From Trema orientale (taxonomy: Eukaryota > Streptophyta > Magnoliopsida > Rosales > Cannabaceae): 64,000 nt of DNA. Of the stretch, positions 11,401-22,789 are shown in pieces. The position numbers and the translations under genes were made by a program. Numbering within the stretch: the stretch's first letter is position 1; each line of letters starts with the position of its first letter. The DNA lies in NCBI GenBank assembly GCA_002914845.1, contig JXTC01000035.1:1055315-1119314 (forward strand), given 5' to 3'. Below the pieces are notes generated by a model. That model was not told the DNA's origin. It worked only from the letters and a program-made list of their open reading frames with translations, and ran no database searches.

Positions 11401-13810
11401 AAAGATTGTGTCATACCATAGAAAAATTCTTTTAATTGACTTGTATTTTTGTACCATATTTCTTAATATGCAAGATTAACTTGATGATGCAATTATTTTA
11501 AATTTATAAAGATTATCAATCAAAGAACTAGTAGCAAGAAATTTGAATCTTGAAAGAAACTAAATTTAGCTATTCCGAATGAACAAGGATGACTATATTT
11601 GTTCACGTCAGAAATATAATATTTTAAAAGTCTCTTCCAAACCCAAAATTTAACTAGTCTCTAATTGTAATCTAAATAACCTTATATAGCCTTCACTGAA
11701 GTTGTGTTGCCATTGCCCAAACAGATGAATCTTTCATCATCAATTTATAATTGGCTTCATAAACAATCTTGCATGAACACACTTATGTGAATAGTAGGAT
11801 CCGTATCTATTCACTAAGTGCATTTGGATACAAGAGCTAAATTAACTTTATGATAAATAAAATTGAGAAGCATACTCTTCTTTATATGTCAAAAGGCATA
11901 AGTGGGACAATCAACCTTATACATCCAGTCCTTTTTGCAAAAGAAACAGACAAATTTCTTATTTTATTTCCTTTTGCACTTTATGCTGTAAAGACATAAC
12001 TGCAGCTTCCTTATCCGTATTCTTTTTCTTTATCTTATCTTATCTTGAGAAGTACATGCTAAGTGAGCACTTTCAATTTTTTCTTGCTTCAACCTATCTT
12101 CTTCTTACACACTATAAGAAATGATCTCAAAAGAGATCATTTATACTTAAGGGTGTTGTAACTTTGCTTAACTAATTTGGGCAAGAAGAGAGATAGAGAC
12201 CGAATGTACGAGCAAGTCTTTCAACTACTCTAACTTAAGTGCTTTTAGTTTGGAAGCGAGATTAGAAATCTCCATAATGTACTCCTTTATGTTCCCTTAA
12301 TCCTTATACTGAATCGAAACGAGGTTCCAAAAAAAAAATTGGTACTCATTTCGACCTTTTCTTTTCTAATAAAACGATCCGTAATTGCTTTAAGGAACTA
12401 CTTAGCATTTACCTCCTCAGGTATAACGCCCCTTATAGTTTCTGTAATGGAGTGTTGCATGACTATGAGACTTATGTGATTAGAATGTTCCCACTGCTCA
12501 AAGTTCTTAATATCCGTAGCAGAACTTTCATTTGTAAGAGTAGCAGGTTATTCTTTCCTGAGTGCAAGGTCCAGATCCATACAACCGAGCACAATCATAA
12601 CGTACTCTTTCTACTTCTTGAAGTTCGTGCCGTAAAGCACATGAATTGAATTCAAATTAGCAGATATGTTTGAAGCAGAAACTGAATAGAGAACAAAAAA
12701 AGAAAATAACAGCTTATATTAAAAATATGTCATAAAGTAAGCATACAAAATAATAAGATATACTAGCATGACATACACCAAATAAACATATAAGATAGGC
12801 TTCCATCACAAGATACCCAGAACAACATCAATAAGTCTTACTTTGGACCGACTTATCAACTTGTAAGTGGTACTCTTTAGTGTAGTAATCAAATATTGAC
12901 AGTAAATCCTGTAAGACAGTAAATCTTCCTTTGGACCGATTTGCTGTCCACAGGGAAGCTTAACAACTATCACATATCTATTACCGCAGGTGTGTTCATT
13001 ATTCGGCCAAATAATCACCTTCCTTTGGGCCGGTAATTATTCGTATGAACAATAAATACACAATCATTCAAATATTTTAAAATAAATAAATCTACATAAT
13101 AGAGATTACTTTGGTAACATGTTGTTTCAACTCATCTATTTCAAAATATTTAAACAAATAGTACAAAGAAAATAATAACCAAAGTGCTAAAAATATTAAA
13201 TTGAAAATTTCAACGCACAAATATTAATGGATGACCGACTGAGTTTTAAGCACTTTTATCAACTCTTAAAGCCAAATAGAATTTTTCACAGAAAAAGTGT
13301 AGGTCGTACTGAAGCTGAGTTAAGAAAATAAAACTGATTGATTAAGTTTCAAATTAGAACTCCTTGAATTGAGTCGAAAACGGCTCAATTCTACCCAAAA
13401 CCGAGACTATGTATCTTAGTTAGGTCAAAATTTGAACTAAAAAATTTCTCTGCCGAGGTGATGGCGTTACTGGCGCCGCAGCACCATCCTCGCTGCTGGG
13501 TGGCGCTGCGGAGTCACATCAGTGACGCCACAGCTCTACCAATGTGGTGCCGCAGCTCCAAGTTATGGCCTTAGTGTTAATTACCTGATTTTAAAGTCAG
13601 GTAACTCAAACCTAATGCGATTTTTCGCCCTAATCTGTAAACTTTATGACCCAAAACTTAGAATTCAACCCTCAAATACTCAATATCTCAACAAAATCAT
13701 GAACAATTTATCAATCATGCATGTAATATCTAAACCCTAGAAAAACAAATAGGTAAAGATATCACAAAATAGAAATATGCATGATTATCCTAAGCAATTT
13801 AACATGATAA
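8421..13810 (-). pseudogene. Decayed copia gag-pol
   Basis: The clearest piece is 9982-9590 (minus), a reverse transcriptase fragment. It carries LYVNDILLASNNIGLL and FLSKDIDVKDLGDV, the catalytic-loop region normally read YVDDxLL, here with Asn for the first Asp. Further upstream (minus strand, about 12300-12240), KEYIMEISNLASKLKALKLE matches the gag (UBN2-type) helix region. A lysine- and cysteine-containing stretch near 11930 may be the remnant of the gag zinc knuckle. Integrase and RNase H regions must lie between and beyond these, but they are too broken to delimit. Gag is on the right and RT on the left, as expected for a minus-strand element. Confidence 0.85.
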
Positions 13811-13827
13811 CCTGCTCTGATACCACT
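13811..13827 (-). other. Copia primer-binding site
   Basis: Read on the minus strand the sequence is TGGTATCAGAGCAGG, the standard plant copia site for the 3' end of initiator tRNA-Met. A 2-base spacer separates it from the LTR. Confidence 0.9.
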
Positions 13828-14322
13828 TGTTAGATATTCATAATGGATTATTAAACCAAATACAATCTTAGAATCTATCATGCCAAATTGTCAGGAAAAG
13901 ATTTGTTGAGAGAAAACCCGTGACTAACCTGGATCCATTGTCTTCTACAGTAAAGGATGAGATCACGTAAGCGGAAGCGATTAATTAATTAGAGCCTGAG
14001 GGTAAAAGGTCTTCCACAGCCAGAATACTCTATGTGTGCTCAATAGGTTCTCTCTCTGTTGATGGAGGCAGAGGAGAAGAGCGTACGTTCTATTTATCTT
14101 GGGGACCAAAACCCTAATAGTTATGTCCTTATATACTGATAGCTAGTAGAGACCCCATCTTGGTCTAGTATTGGTTATTCATACATTACACAGCCCATAC
14201 TTAATTAGTAATTTCCTGAGCCTATAATTAGATACCTCACTTAATTAGACAATCATAATATTATATAATTATTATAAAAAAACCTGTGGCCCACAGTAGG
14301 GTTATACGTATATAACCCAACA
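13828..14322 (-). repeat. 5' LTR of the copia element
   Basis: 495 bp, with TG...CA ends matching the LTR at 7922-8420. The number of differences between the two LTRs suggests an old insertion. Confidence 0.93.
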
Positions 14323-14327
14323 GAGCA

Positions 14328-14968
14328 AAGCATCTATATTGAGGGAAAACTACCTTATGGGTTATGGTACACACATGCATCATATTAACGGGTCATAAAA
14401 TAAATTTATCACACATTTAAAATTTAAAGTATATTAAAATATATGAATATGATACGTACTCATTCATTTTATTGAACATGAATTAAGACATTGGAATCGG
14501 ACAAAGAATTCTGATTCCAAATTGACATCCCTAACGTGAGGCTATCTTAAGCTAAAAAGTAAAAAGAATAAGTTCTTTTTTAGTTCTGAAATTAAGTTTC
14601 CAAAATTTATATCTTGTAAAAGTGATTAAATCTACTTTGTATTAATGATCAAAACTAATGTGTGGTAGAATTCTTCTGGAAAAAAAAATAGCGTGGTATC
14701 ATTACTTTCAAATTATAGAAAGTGGGATTGGGGAATATGAGCCTAGATATGCTTGGAAAATGATTAAAATGAAAAAAGTACTCTTTTTTTCTCTTGGATT
14801 TGCCTTGAGATTTTAAGATTCTATGTATTTAGAGTTTATCTTATTGAAAATTGAGTCCAGTACAGTAGTAATCCCCCAAAAAAAAATTACCATGGGCTTT
14901 CATTATACTTGAAAGGAAAAACATTCGATTCCAGAATACTAACAAACGATTCTATTTACTCTTGGAAA

Positions 14969-15012
<44 letters not shown>

Positions 15013-15287
15013 TAAAAAAAAAAGTATTATTGCACAAAAAGAATTGCATTTGTCTTATTGGAAAAGATACGGAGTCCTATATATAAATAAGTTCTCACTC
15101 CTATGTGATGCAAAAAAACAAATAGACAAATCATGCTACCAAGCTAATATTAACTATTTATCACATAATAATATATGGGGAAGATAGTACGGTAGAGATA
15201 ATCTTTCGATCCACAGGTGATATATATTATCAGATCAATAGATTCAACAAAAATCTTCTGTATTCTATTTCACATAAAAGTTTGGCA
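14328..15287. other. Intergenic, AT-rich, ending at an assembly gap
   Basis: It holds a (TTA)n microsatellite at 14971-15012 (about 14 units) followed by an A run. The open frame at 14909-15187 is mostly the polyleucine translation of that repeat and is not a gene. Confidence 0.6.
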
Positions 15288-15715
15288 NNNNNNNNNNNNN
15301 NNNNNNNNNNNNNNNNNNNNNNNNNNNNNNNNNNNNNNNNNNNNNNNNNNNNNNNNNNNNNNNNNNNNNNNNNNNNNNNNNNNNNNNNNNNNNNNNNNNN
15401 NNNNNNNNNNNNNNNNNNNNNNNNNNNNNNNNNNNNNNNNNNNNNNNNNNNNNNNNNNNNNNNNNNNNNNNNNNNNNNNNNNNNNNNNNNNNNNNNNNNN
15501 NNNNNNNNNNNNNNNNNNNNNNNNNNNNNNNNNNNNNNNNNNNNNNNNNNNNNNNNNNNNNNNNNNNNNNNNNNNNNNNNNNNNNNNNNNNNNNNNNNNN
15601 NNNNNNNNNNNNNNNNNNNNNNNNNNNNNNNNNNNNNNNNNNNNNNNNNNNNNNNNNNNNNNNNNNNNNNNNNNNNNNNNNNNNNNNNNNNNNNNNNNNN
15701 NNNNNNNNNNNNNNN
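15288..15715. other. Assembly gap (428 N)
   Basis: A run of N. Open frames crossing it are artefacts. The 90 bases to its right stay open to a TAG (…GNKGRKGYVSQPRPFIFL) but match no family I recognise. Confidence 0.98.
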
Positions 15716-15889
15716 AATTACTATGTGACCAAATTGGAGCTTCTTTGATTGGAAATAAAGGAAGGAAAGGTTATGTGTCTCAGCCTAGACCTTTTATATT
15801 CTTGTAGAATATCAAATTTTTGTTGTTGTTGTGTAGATAATAAGAGGACCTCTTTTGGATTATGCTTTTCTCTATTATAGTATTACTCC

Positions 15890-16306
15890 ATTTATTTGAT
15901 AGAGAGGAAAGAAAGTAGGGAGGAAAGAAAAATTAGGAGGGATAGAAAATATATAAGATGGAAAGAAAAATATCATTCCTTTATTGTTGTTTGATAAGTA
16001 GGGAGAAAAAAAAATTAGTTTATTTTAAAATGATTACTTTACCCTCTTTATTAAAATTTTAAAAGTAGTGTACAAGGTTAAGTTGGTAAATCCACTTTAA
16101 AACATTAGTAAAAAAAACTTTTTTTTCCCAATTTCTCTCTATTTTTGGGGAAAAAAATATTTAAGTGAGTCCCACCATTTTTTTCTCTCTACTTTTCTCT
16201 TCCCTTCCTTTTTTTCTTCTATCAAACAACCTAAATTTTTGTTTCCCTCCACTTTTTCCTCAAAACTTTTCATTTCTCTCATTTTTCCTTCCTACCAAAC
16301 ATAGCC
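15890..16306. mobile_element. MITE-like hairpin, purine-rich to pyrimidine-rich
   Basis: The left half is purine-rich (GATAGAGAGGAAAGAAAG, AGGAGGGATAG). The right half is its inverted, pyrimidine-rich counterpart, ending CCTTCCTACCAAACATAGCC. Inner arms TTGTTTGATAAG (about 15990) and CTATCAAACAACC (about 16220) also pair. The ends resemble GGCTATGTTTGGTAGG-type plant MITE termini. Target duplications are not clear. Confidence 0.55.
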
Positions 16307-16399
16307 TAAAAGTAAACAAATTAACACTTCAAATAAATTTCATTTTGAAGGGAAATCAAGTCAATAACCTAGCTTTGAGTTTTTATCTATAACTTTCTT

Positions 16400-17100
16400 A
16401 AGTCATAAACAAGCTAGATTTCCTATTCATGTTTTAATTAGCCTAAATTATATCCTGAAGCATGAATAATGAATTTATTTCACTCAAGTTTTTTTTTCCT
16501 ACTATCATAGTAATACGTACCAAGAGAAGCTGAGAAGTGAGAACTTTTGGGTGTTGATAGGCATTCAACCACCTTGAACATTATTAAGATGTAAAATTAC
16601 CGAAATAACGTTTGAAAATAACAAGGGACAAAAAATTGACTTAAATTCCTGTTTGGTTTCGGATATTTGAATGATACTTTTAAATGAAAATAATCGAATG
16701 TGTTATAATTTGAATGAGAGATATTAGAAGTATATTAGCATAAAATGAGTTATAATTAGAGTAGGAGACATTAGAGTATAATATTCAAACACAAAGCTCG
16801 CTTCCATTCTCATTTCACGAAGAAAAAAAAATTCAATGGTTGATATGACTGATGTGACATTTGAATGAAAAAGTTTAATAGTTAAAATAAACACATATTT
16901 GAATGGATCATTTTAATAGAAAAACTAGAATTGTAGAAACTTGAAATAAACACCCATTTGAATGAAAATGGGAATCAGAATGGTGAGAATTGGCAAAACA
17001 AGATCTAAAGAAAGAATGAACTTTGCGAAAATTGGGCCATCTACCTCATTTTCATAAAATAACTGGAAATATGTGTTAGGCTCAGTTTTTTTTGGGACCT
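16400..17100. other. Intergenic, AT-rich, nothing recognised
   Basis: Short TGAATG..AAA-type motifs recur at 16660-16990 but give no clear element boundaries. Confidence 0.4.
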
Positions 17101-17104
17101 AGTA

Positions 17105-17350
17105 CTGTAATTTTTTAGAAAAAATATGACTTTTTAAAAAGTTTTTAGATTAATGTCACTTTCTAAAATAGTAACTAGTAATATGCAACCAATTTTCGAG
17201 CACTAATAACTAGTAACCAAATATATTTATAATTGAGATATAACTGGTAACTATTAACCAGTTTTCAGACACTAGTAACAAAAAACTATTTTAAAAATCG
17301 TACTTTTCTAAAACTTTTCAAAAAGTGGTGTTTTTCTTAAAAAAGTGGCA
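17105..17350. repeat. Hairpin repeat, family shared with 54935-55185
   Basis: Inverted arms (ATGACTTTTTAAAAAGTTTT at the left, AAACTTTTCAAAAAGTGGTG at the right) enclose repeated TAACTAGTAA/GGTAACTATTAACCAG motifs. The region at 54935-55185 has the same plan. No coding capacity. Confidence 0.5.
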
Positions 17351-19108
17351 TGGGAATTAAATAAAAATCGGACTCACCGTATTTTTGTAATTCTTTTTTG
17401 TTTTTAAAATAGAAGTGTTAGAAACCCAAGAACTTTCTTGTTCCTGCCGCTTTCATATTAAGCCTTACTACAAATCATGGGCTTTCTAAAACAAAAGTCT
17501 ATCGGCATTTGTGGGCTAAAAGCCCGTTGAAGATTGTTTTGAGTTTTAGGCTCAGAATACTTCGACAATGTGAATGGGCCTCGAGTATGTGGAGAGTATC
17601 ATGGAAATTTGGAGACAAGAGTAGCAGCAATCTGGGCCAAAATGATTTTTTAAGAATAACGCTAGCTACCCAAAACTACATGAAATATAAGTTTTTTACT
17701 AAAACATGGAATTACACTTCAAATAGTATATGTGTGGAACCAGTCTATTGTTTATAAAAGTTATGATCTCCTAATTTTACGAGGTCATAATAGGTCATAG
17801 TTGTAATTGAGGACAGAGCCATGATTTTTTTTTTATTGTGTAGTGGGAGTTAAAATCATAATTTGTCTATTTTGTAGGCACTATTCTGTATTTTTCTATT
17901 TTGTAGTGGGCTTTTGTACACAATTTTGGCTAAAAAATTATAAATTCATGCGAATTATTAGGCTTTCTTTAAAGGAAGGATAAAATTGAGCTCTCACTAA
18001 GCATTAATGTGGCTCTTAGCAGGAAAAAAAAAAAGGGGGTCCGTCATTGCTTTTAATGACTACTTGTAAGAATGTAATCCCCGAAAATAGTTCAAAGAAA
18101 GTCATTTTGAAAAGAAAAAAGAAAAATCCTTAATTCGTACATTTCCCAAGACTATCAAAGGAAAGTCCAAAAGGAATTGCATCAATCAATTCTTGAAGAG
18201 AAATTTAGCAAGAACATAAAAAGGAATAGAAACACTGGAAATATCAGACCCTTTTTTTTTTGGTTAACATTTAGTATGAGTAAGCTACAAATGATTTTGT
18301 GATTACATAGTAAGGTGCTGAATGACTATGTCCCAAAATTAATATGAATAATCCATTATATGTAATTTTGTTGTTACACTTAAAATGCTGTTACAATTAA
18401 AATTAAAAAAAAAAAAAGTGTTTAAAATCTTCTTGAACTTTTAATTAATTGTCAAAATATGGTAACATCTAATTTCCCAATTATTAAATTTGAACTTCAA
18501 ACTCGGCCACCCACTAAGTGTGTCGTCGCCTCACCCGTCTGGCAATGGATTTAGAATAAATGTGTTTGGGAAGCTCATAGTTTCTTTAATATCATTCTTA
18601 AATTTCGTCAATAAAAATAATATTGCCATTTTCCGGGCACACATAAAATACACCAAAGATAATATTTGTTGGAGATATTTAAATGAAGAAGGATGCGTTA
18701 AAAAAGAATAGGACGCGGGTCACCTTCATTGTGTCACGTTTTCAGCATTACTAATTCTTTAATTAGAAGACAACCTTTACTTCTTAATCATAGCTAAATT
18801 CTTCTTCGTTTTCATATTAACAAGGTCGGTGAGTAAGTACTTCCTAAACAAAAAAAAACCTTAGCCAATCTTTTGTCAACCACCAACGTTTATTTTATTT
18901 TTTGTTATATAAAATTATGTTAAAAAAAAATGGTATGAACCACCAAGAATTTGGTTACAAACACGAAGACCCCACTAGTTACAAAATTCTTTATGTGTAT
19001 CATTTGACCGGCCAAACATTTATGAGATTTTTGTTTAGAGACAGAGAACTTAAATTACACACAAGGCCAATAAACAAATACAATAACAAGTACAAACACA
19101 AAAAGAAC

Positions 19109-19142
<34 letters not shown>

Positions 19143-19309
19143 GTCTTGTGAGGCTCTTGAGTGGACTAGGAATGTGGACGGGGGACTTGTTTGAGCAAAC
19201 CTTAGATGACAACTATAGGAAAGTAGAATGATGACAGTGGATACTCATCCTCTTACTTTTATACTCCTAAAATTGAAAAGAATAAAAAAAGTACAAGAAG
19301 GTATAAAAT
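17351..19309. other. Intergenic
   Basis: Open frames at 17509-17757 and 18490-18711 show no known motif and are probably chance. A poly(A) tract of about 30 bases lies at 19110-19140. No gene is supported. Confidence 0.45.
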
Positions 19310-21033
19310 AATGTGTATTTTTTTTTTTCCCCTGAAGAAAGACTTCATTGAAACAGAACAAACAGGGAGGCCCAGAGGAAAACACAACCACCTTCAAAGG
19401 TAAGAAACAAAATCTGACTCTTGGTCCAAAAAAATCTGAGACGGCACATCATAAACAAAAAAATTACCAAAAGAAAGAGTCGAGGCGGCCCAAACTCTTG
19501 TATTATTCTACAAAATTAGTTCTTCTATAAATAAAAGACAACTGAAAGAAATCAAAGTAACTAAGCAATAACTTTTCTTGAGACACTGTATCTTTAATCT
19601 CCCAATGATAATCATCATCATTTCCTTCAAAACTTTTAATAGCATTCTTGCAGTCACTCTCTACACCTATGATTTTCAATTATTTACAATAGCGTGATTG
19701 AACGCCACAAAAATGGCTCTAATTTCGGCTACCAAAGGGTTGATTTCATTACATTTTTGAGTCATTATATTCAGCACTGAACTATTAGAGTCTCTAGCTA
19801 CTATTGTAATAGTAGAGTAATCTTCTCGTACAACTGCATCTATATTGAGTTTGATATATGAATATGGAGGAGGCTGCTAGCCATCCTACCCAACGTCCTG
19901 TAGCACCTTCGGAGAACACAAAATCTGGGAGTAAAAGTTATAATTCTCTAGAATTCTTCTCACTAATTATTCCAGATCAGATTTGGGTTGGTTATGAATA
20001 ATGGAGTTCCGCTCCAACCAAATCCTCTCAAAGCAAATAGAGGCAAACAATATAATAATGTCATGGTCAATCAAAGGTCTCAACGTATGATTATCTAAGA
20101 ATAGTAAATTAGCAATATCTGCTACAGAGTTAACCTGGAGATGATCCTCTCGAATACCCTAATTGGATGAAAACCATAGTCACTTGGACAACTCACAAGT
20201 CCAAAAGAGATGGTAGATGGTTTCTTCATGCTGATTACAGATTGGACATAAGGCAGTTCTAATATCGAACATTGAAGCAAGCCCGGACCGCACTGGTAGC
20301 ATATTCACAGGGATTCTCTACGAAAGAAGCTTGTGTCTGAGGTGAATTTTAGCCTTCTAGAGATTCTGCCAACAAACTGGAAATATCATTATCGAGTGTG
20401 GAGAAAAGTTACTTCGTTGTAAGGCTCAGTAAGCTGACTTGAAAGTGAACTCCATATTCGTCGAGGGAGCCTAGATCCACCTAGTAAAACCACCACTAGA
20501 TAGTGTAGGAGTTTTAGAATTGCTTTTACCGAAGTATGGCTGAACATGGCATTTAGTTTCATTAGGTCCCAGTTACCATGTCTTTTCACTAAATCGGCCA
20601 TATTCAGATCAGGAAAGGTCTACATGTTATCTTTTGGATGTGGCTTATAACCTTCGAGAAATGGTACCCAAGGATCCCTCCAAATATTAATAGAGCGACC
20701 ATTCCCAATCTTTTCACATATTCCCTGAAGGATGATATCTTTGGTTGCCAAAATCGATTTCCAAGTCTAGGATTCCGATAGATTAGCTTGAATGGAGAAG
20801 AAGTCTTCCACTTTTAGGTACTTAGCTTAAATCATAGAAAATCAAATAGAATTTGTTCCTTTTAGAAGACACCAACTCTATTTTGCAAGGAAGTATCTGT
20901 TAATCTCATGTATCTGATAGAAGTCTAAGCCACCCAAGATTCTAAGTAAACACAAAGAGTTCCAAGACTTCAAATAAAGATTCTGTTTTCCTTAGGAGAA
21001 CCCCCACCAGAAATTACAAATCGTAGCATCGGT

Positions 21034-21233
21034 AGTTGTAAAGATTTTCTATTGCACTGGGATCGTCATAAAAGCATAAGATGGCATGGCCATAGCTACC
21101 GATTTAACTAACACAGGTATACTTATTTAACTAACAGAGGTATAGTTGTAAAGATTTTTTAATGCACTGGGATCGTCATAAAAGCATAAGAAGGCATGGC
21201 CATAGCTACCGATTTAACTAACACAGGTATACC
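21034..21233. repeat. Tandem duplication in the LINE, 110-bp period
   Basis: AGTTGTAAAGATTTT…ACACAGGTATAC occurs at 21034-21123 and again at 21144-21233, nearly identical, separated by about 20 bases. It lies in the RT/post-RT region and disrupts the frame. Confidence 0.9.
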
Positions 21234-22052
21234 TACTCGAGAAAGAACGTGACCTTTCTATCCAGCTAATCGGGTCTGAATCTTATTGTAGATAGAGTGT
21301 AGTCTTTCGATTTGGAGGACAAAAAAATCAAAGGGAGGCCCAAGTACTTTCCCGGTGCTTGAATCTTTTTAAAACGAAGAAAAAATACCACTTCTCGTAG
21401 ATTTCTGCCTGAGAAGTTTTTACTAAAATGAATAGTGGATTTTAGCTCATTGATCTTTTGTCCAGACCGTTCGTAATATTTCAATAAACAGTTCTAAAAA
21501 TTGGTAGCATCTCTCAAGGTTGCCTGGCCAAAAAAGAGAAGATCATTTGCGAAAAGAAGATGATTAAGGCTCGAACCTTCTTTAGAGATTTTTATTCCGT
21601 GAATTTCACCATTAGCTTCAACCCGAAAAAGCAATTAAGATAAGGTCTCACTACACAAAATAAATAAGTATGGTAACATAAGATCCCCTTTACGTAAGCC
21701 TTGCTTTGGAAAGATCTTACCAGTGGAACTACTATTAAGGAGTAGTAGACGTCTGAGTAAACATATTCTAGCACCCATTGAACAAAGACTGAAGGAAACC
21801 CAAATTTGGTAAGCATAGTTTGTATGAAATCCTATTCCAAGAGATCATAAGCCTTTTCCATATCAAGTTTCAGTAGCATGAGACCGTTGGTGCCCCGTAT
21901 TTTCTTCATAGTATATAGAATCTCCTGTACCACCATTGAATTATTAGCAATAGAGCGATCTTTGACAAAAGCACTCTGAGTTGGCGAAATGATAGATAGT
22001 AGAAGCGGCTTCATTCTATTAGCCAGGATTTTGGATATAATTTTTTAGGTTA

Positions 22053-22666
22053 TGTTGTGTTGACGGAGGTTTTGTCAACAATGAATATATGAAATTATAA
22101 GATGTGGCTTGTGTGTGAAAAGGATTGATAAAGCAATGTAAATAAGGAGACAAAAATTTTATAGTGGTTCAGCCCCAAAAAAGATGAGCCTACGTCCACT
22201 GTTCTTCACTATTTTCTGGAGAATTACAAGAGTTTCTCGGTCTCAGGATGAGAGCTGAGAGCAAAGAAAATTACAGAATGAAAGTGTTTCGTGAAGATTG
22301 TGTCTTCTTGTTCTTTTTTTTTTCCCGTCCCTTACAATGAGATTAAGCCTCCTTTATATAGATGAGGAAGACTTAAAGTTACCTAATTACATAAACGGGT
22401 AAGTGTGTAACCAGAACAATACAATTATGGTAAAACACGATCGGATAACATCCCTTGAACCAAATAAGGAAATTACTCGATCTCTATTAAGAAGCTTGTT
22501 TCCTTATCTCTGCCTATACTTAAAGCTTTTCCCTTTTCGTATTGATCGCACTTTGTTATCCGGAAGTAGTCGCATAATCAAGTGAGGACATATGCGACTT
22601 TGAAAACAAAGTTACTTTCTTTTTTCGCCGTTTACTAATATAGATTTAAGATCGCATAACATATTG
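22053..22666. mobile_element. Solo LTR nested in the LINE
   Basis: The LTR proper is 22058-22661 (604 bp), TGTTGACGGAGG…CGCATAACA. The flanking 5-mers TGTTG and TATTG fit a duplicated target with one later change. Read on the minus strand, LINE coding stops at …YRPISLCN and resumes at IT-KIISKILANRM on the other side, so the boundaries are exact. A second copy with a perfect target duplication lies at 62129-62728. No internal retroelement sequence adjoins either copy. Confidence 0.92.
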
Positions 22667-22789
22667 CATAAACTAATAGGTCGATAATCATCCAATTTAT
22701 TATGCTGCTCCACTTTAGGAATCATAAGAATATTCCTGAAATGAAAAAGTTCTGCACCGATGCATATAAGTCAGATTGAATGTGTATTT

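Larger units (their letters stand above)
7917..14327 (-). mobile_element. Ty1-copia LTR retrotransposon, full length but decayed
   Basis: The element lies on the minus strand. It has two related LTRs (7922-8420 and 13828-14322) and imperfect 5-bp flanks GAGTA and GAGCA. A primer-binding site complementary to initiator methionine tRNA (TGGTATCAGAGC, minus strand, 13814-13825) sits two bases inside the right LTR, which is therefore the 5' LTR. The order gag then pol from right to left and the reverse transcriptase motif (LYVNDILLAS) fit copia. Every reading frame is broken by stops and indels, so it cannot be autonomous. Confidence 0.93.
19560..22778 (-). pseudogene. LINE reverse transcriptase / RNase H open frame, broken
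   Basis: Pieces appear in the expected order on the minus strand. First is an RT segment VQNFFISG…PKVEQHNKLDDYRPIS at 22762-22667. After the inserted LTR come ILANRMKPLLLSIISPTQSA and LMLLKLDMEKAYDLLE (22050-21832). FGFPSVFVQWVLEYV (about 21810) and SGQKINELKSTIHFSKN then KYLGLPL (21470-21330) follow. Next are the zf-RVT motif CPICNQHEETIYHLFWTCEL (about 20255-20190) and an RNase H part with NEINPLVAEIRAIFVAF (about 19750-19700). Stops and frame changes lie between them. The catalytic DD motif region (expected before SLF..) is degraded. Confidence 0.88.
19310..22789 (-). mobile_element. 5'-truncated LINE (L1-type) with 11-bp target duplication
   Basis: Minus-strand non-LTR retrotransposon, body 19321-22778. 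It is flanked by identical AATGTGTATTT repeats at 19310-19320 and 22779-22789. The 3' end is an A tail (T run at 19321-19331 on the plus strand). It starts within the reverse transcriptase and ends with an RNase H-like domain. It is interrupted by a 604-bp solo LTR and contains an internal 110-bp-period duplication. The 5' truncation is usual for target-primed reverse transcription. Confidence 0.9.

Noticed and set aside
15217-15807. Long open frame across the 428-N gap
   Set aside because: Most of it is N. The real sequence on either side shows no recognised coding motif.
19000-19231. Poly-Lys / poly-Phe open frames
   Set aside because: Created by a 30-base A tract.
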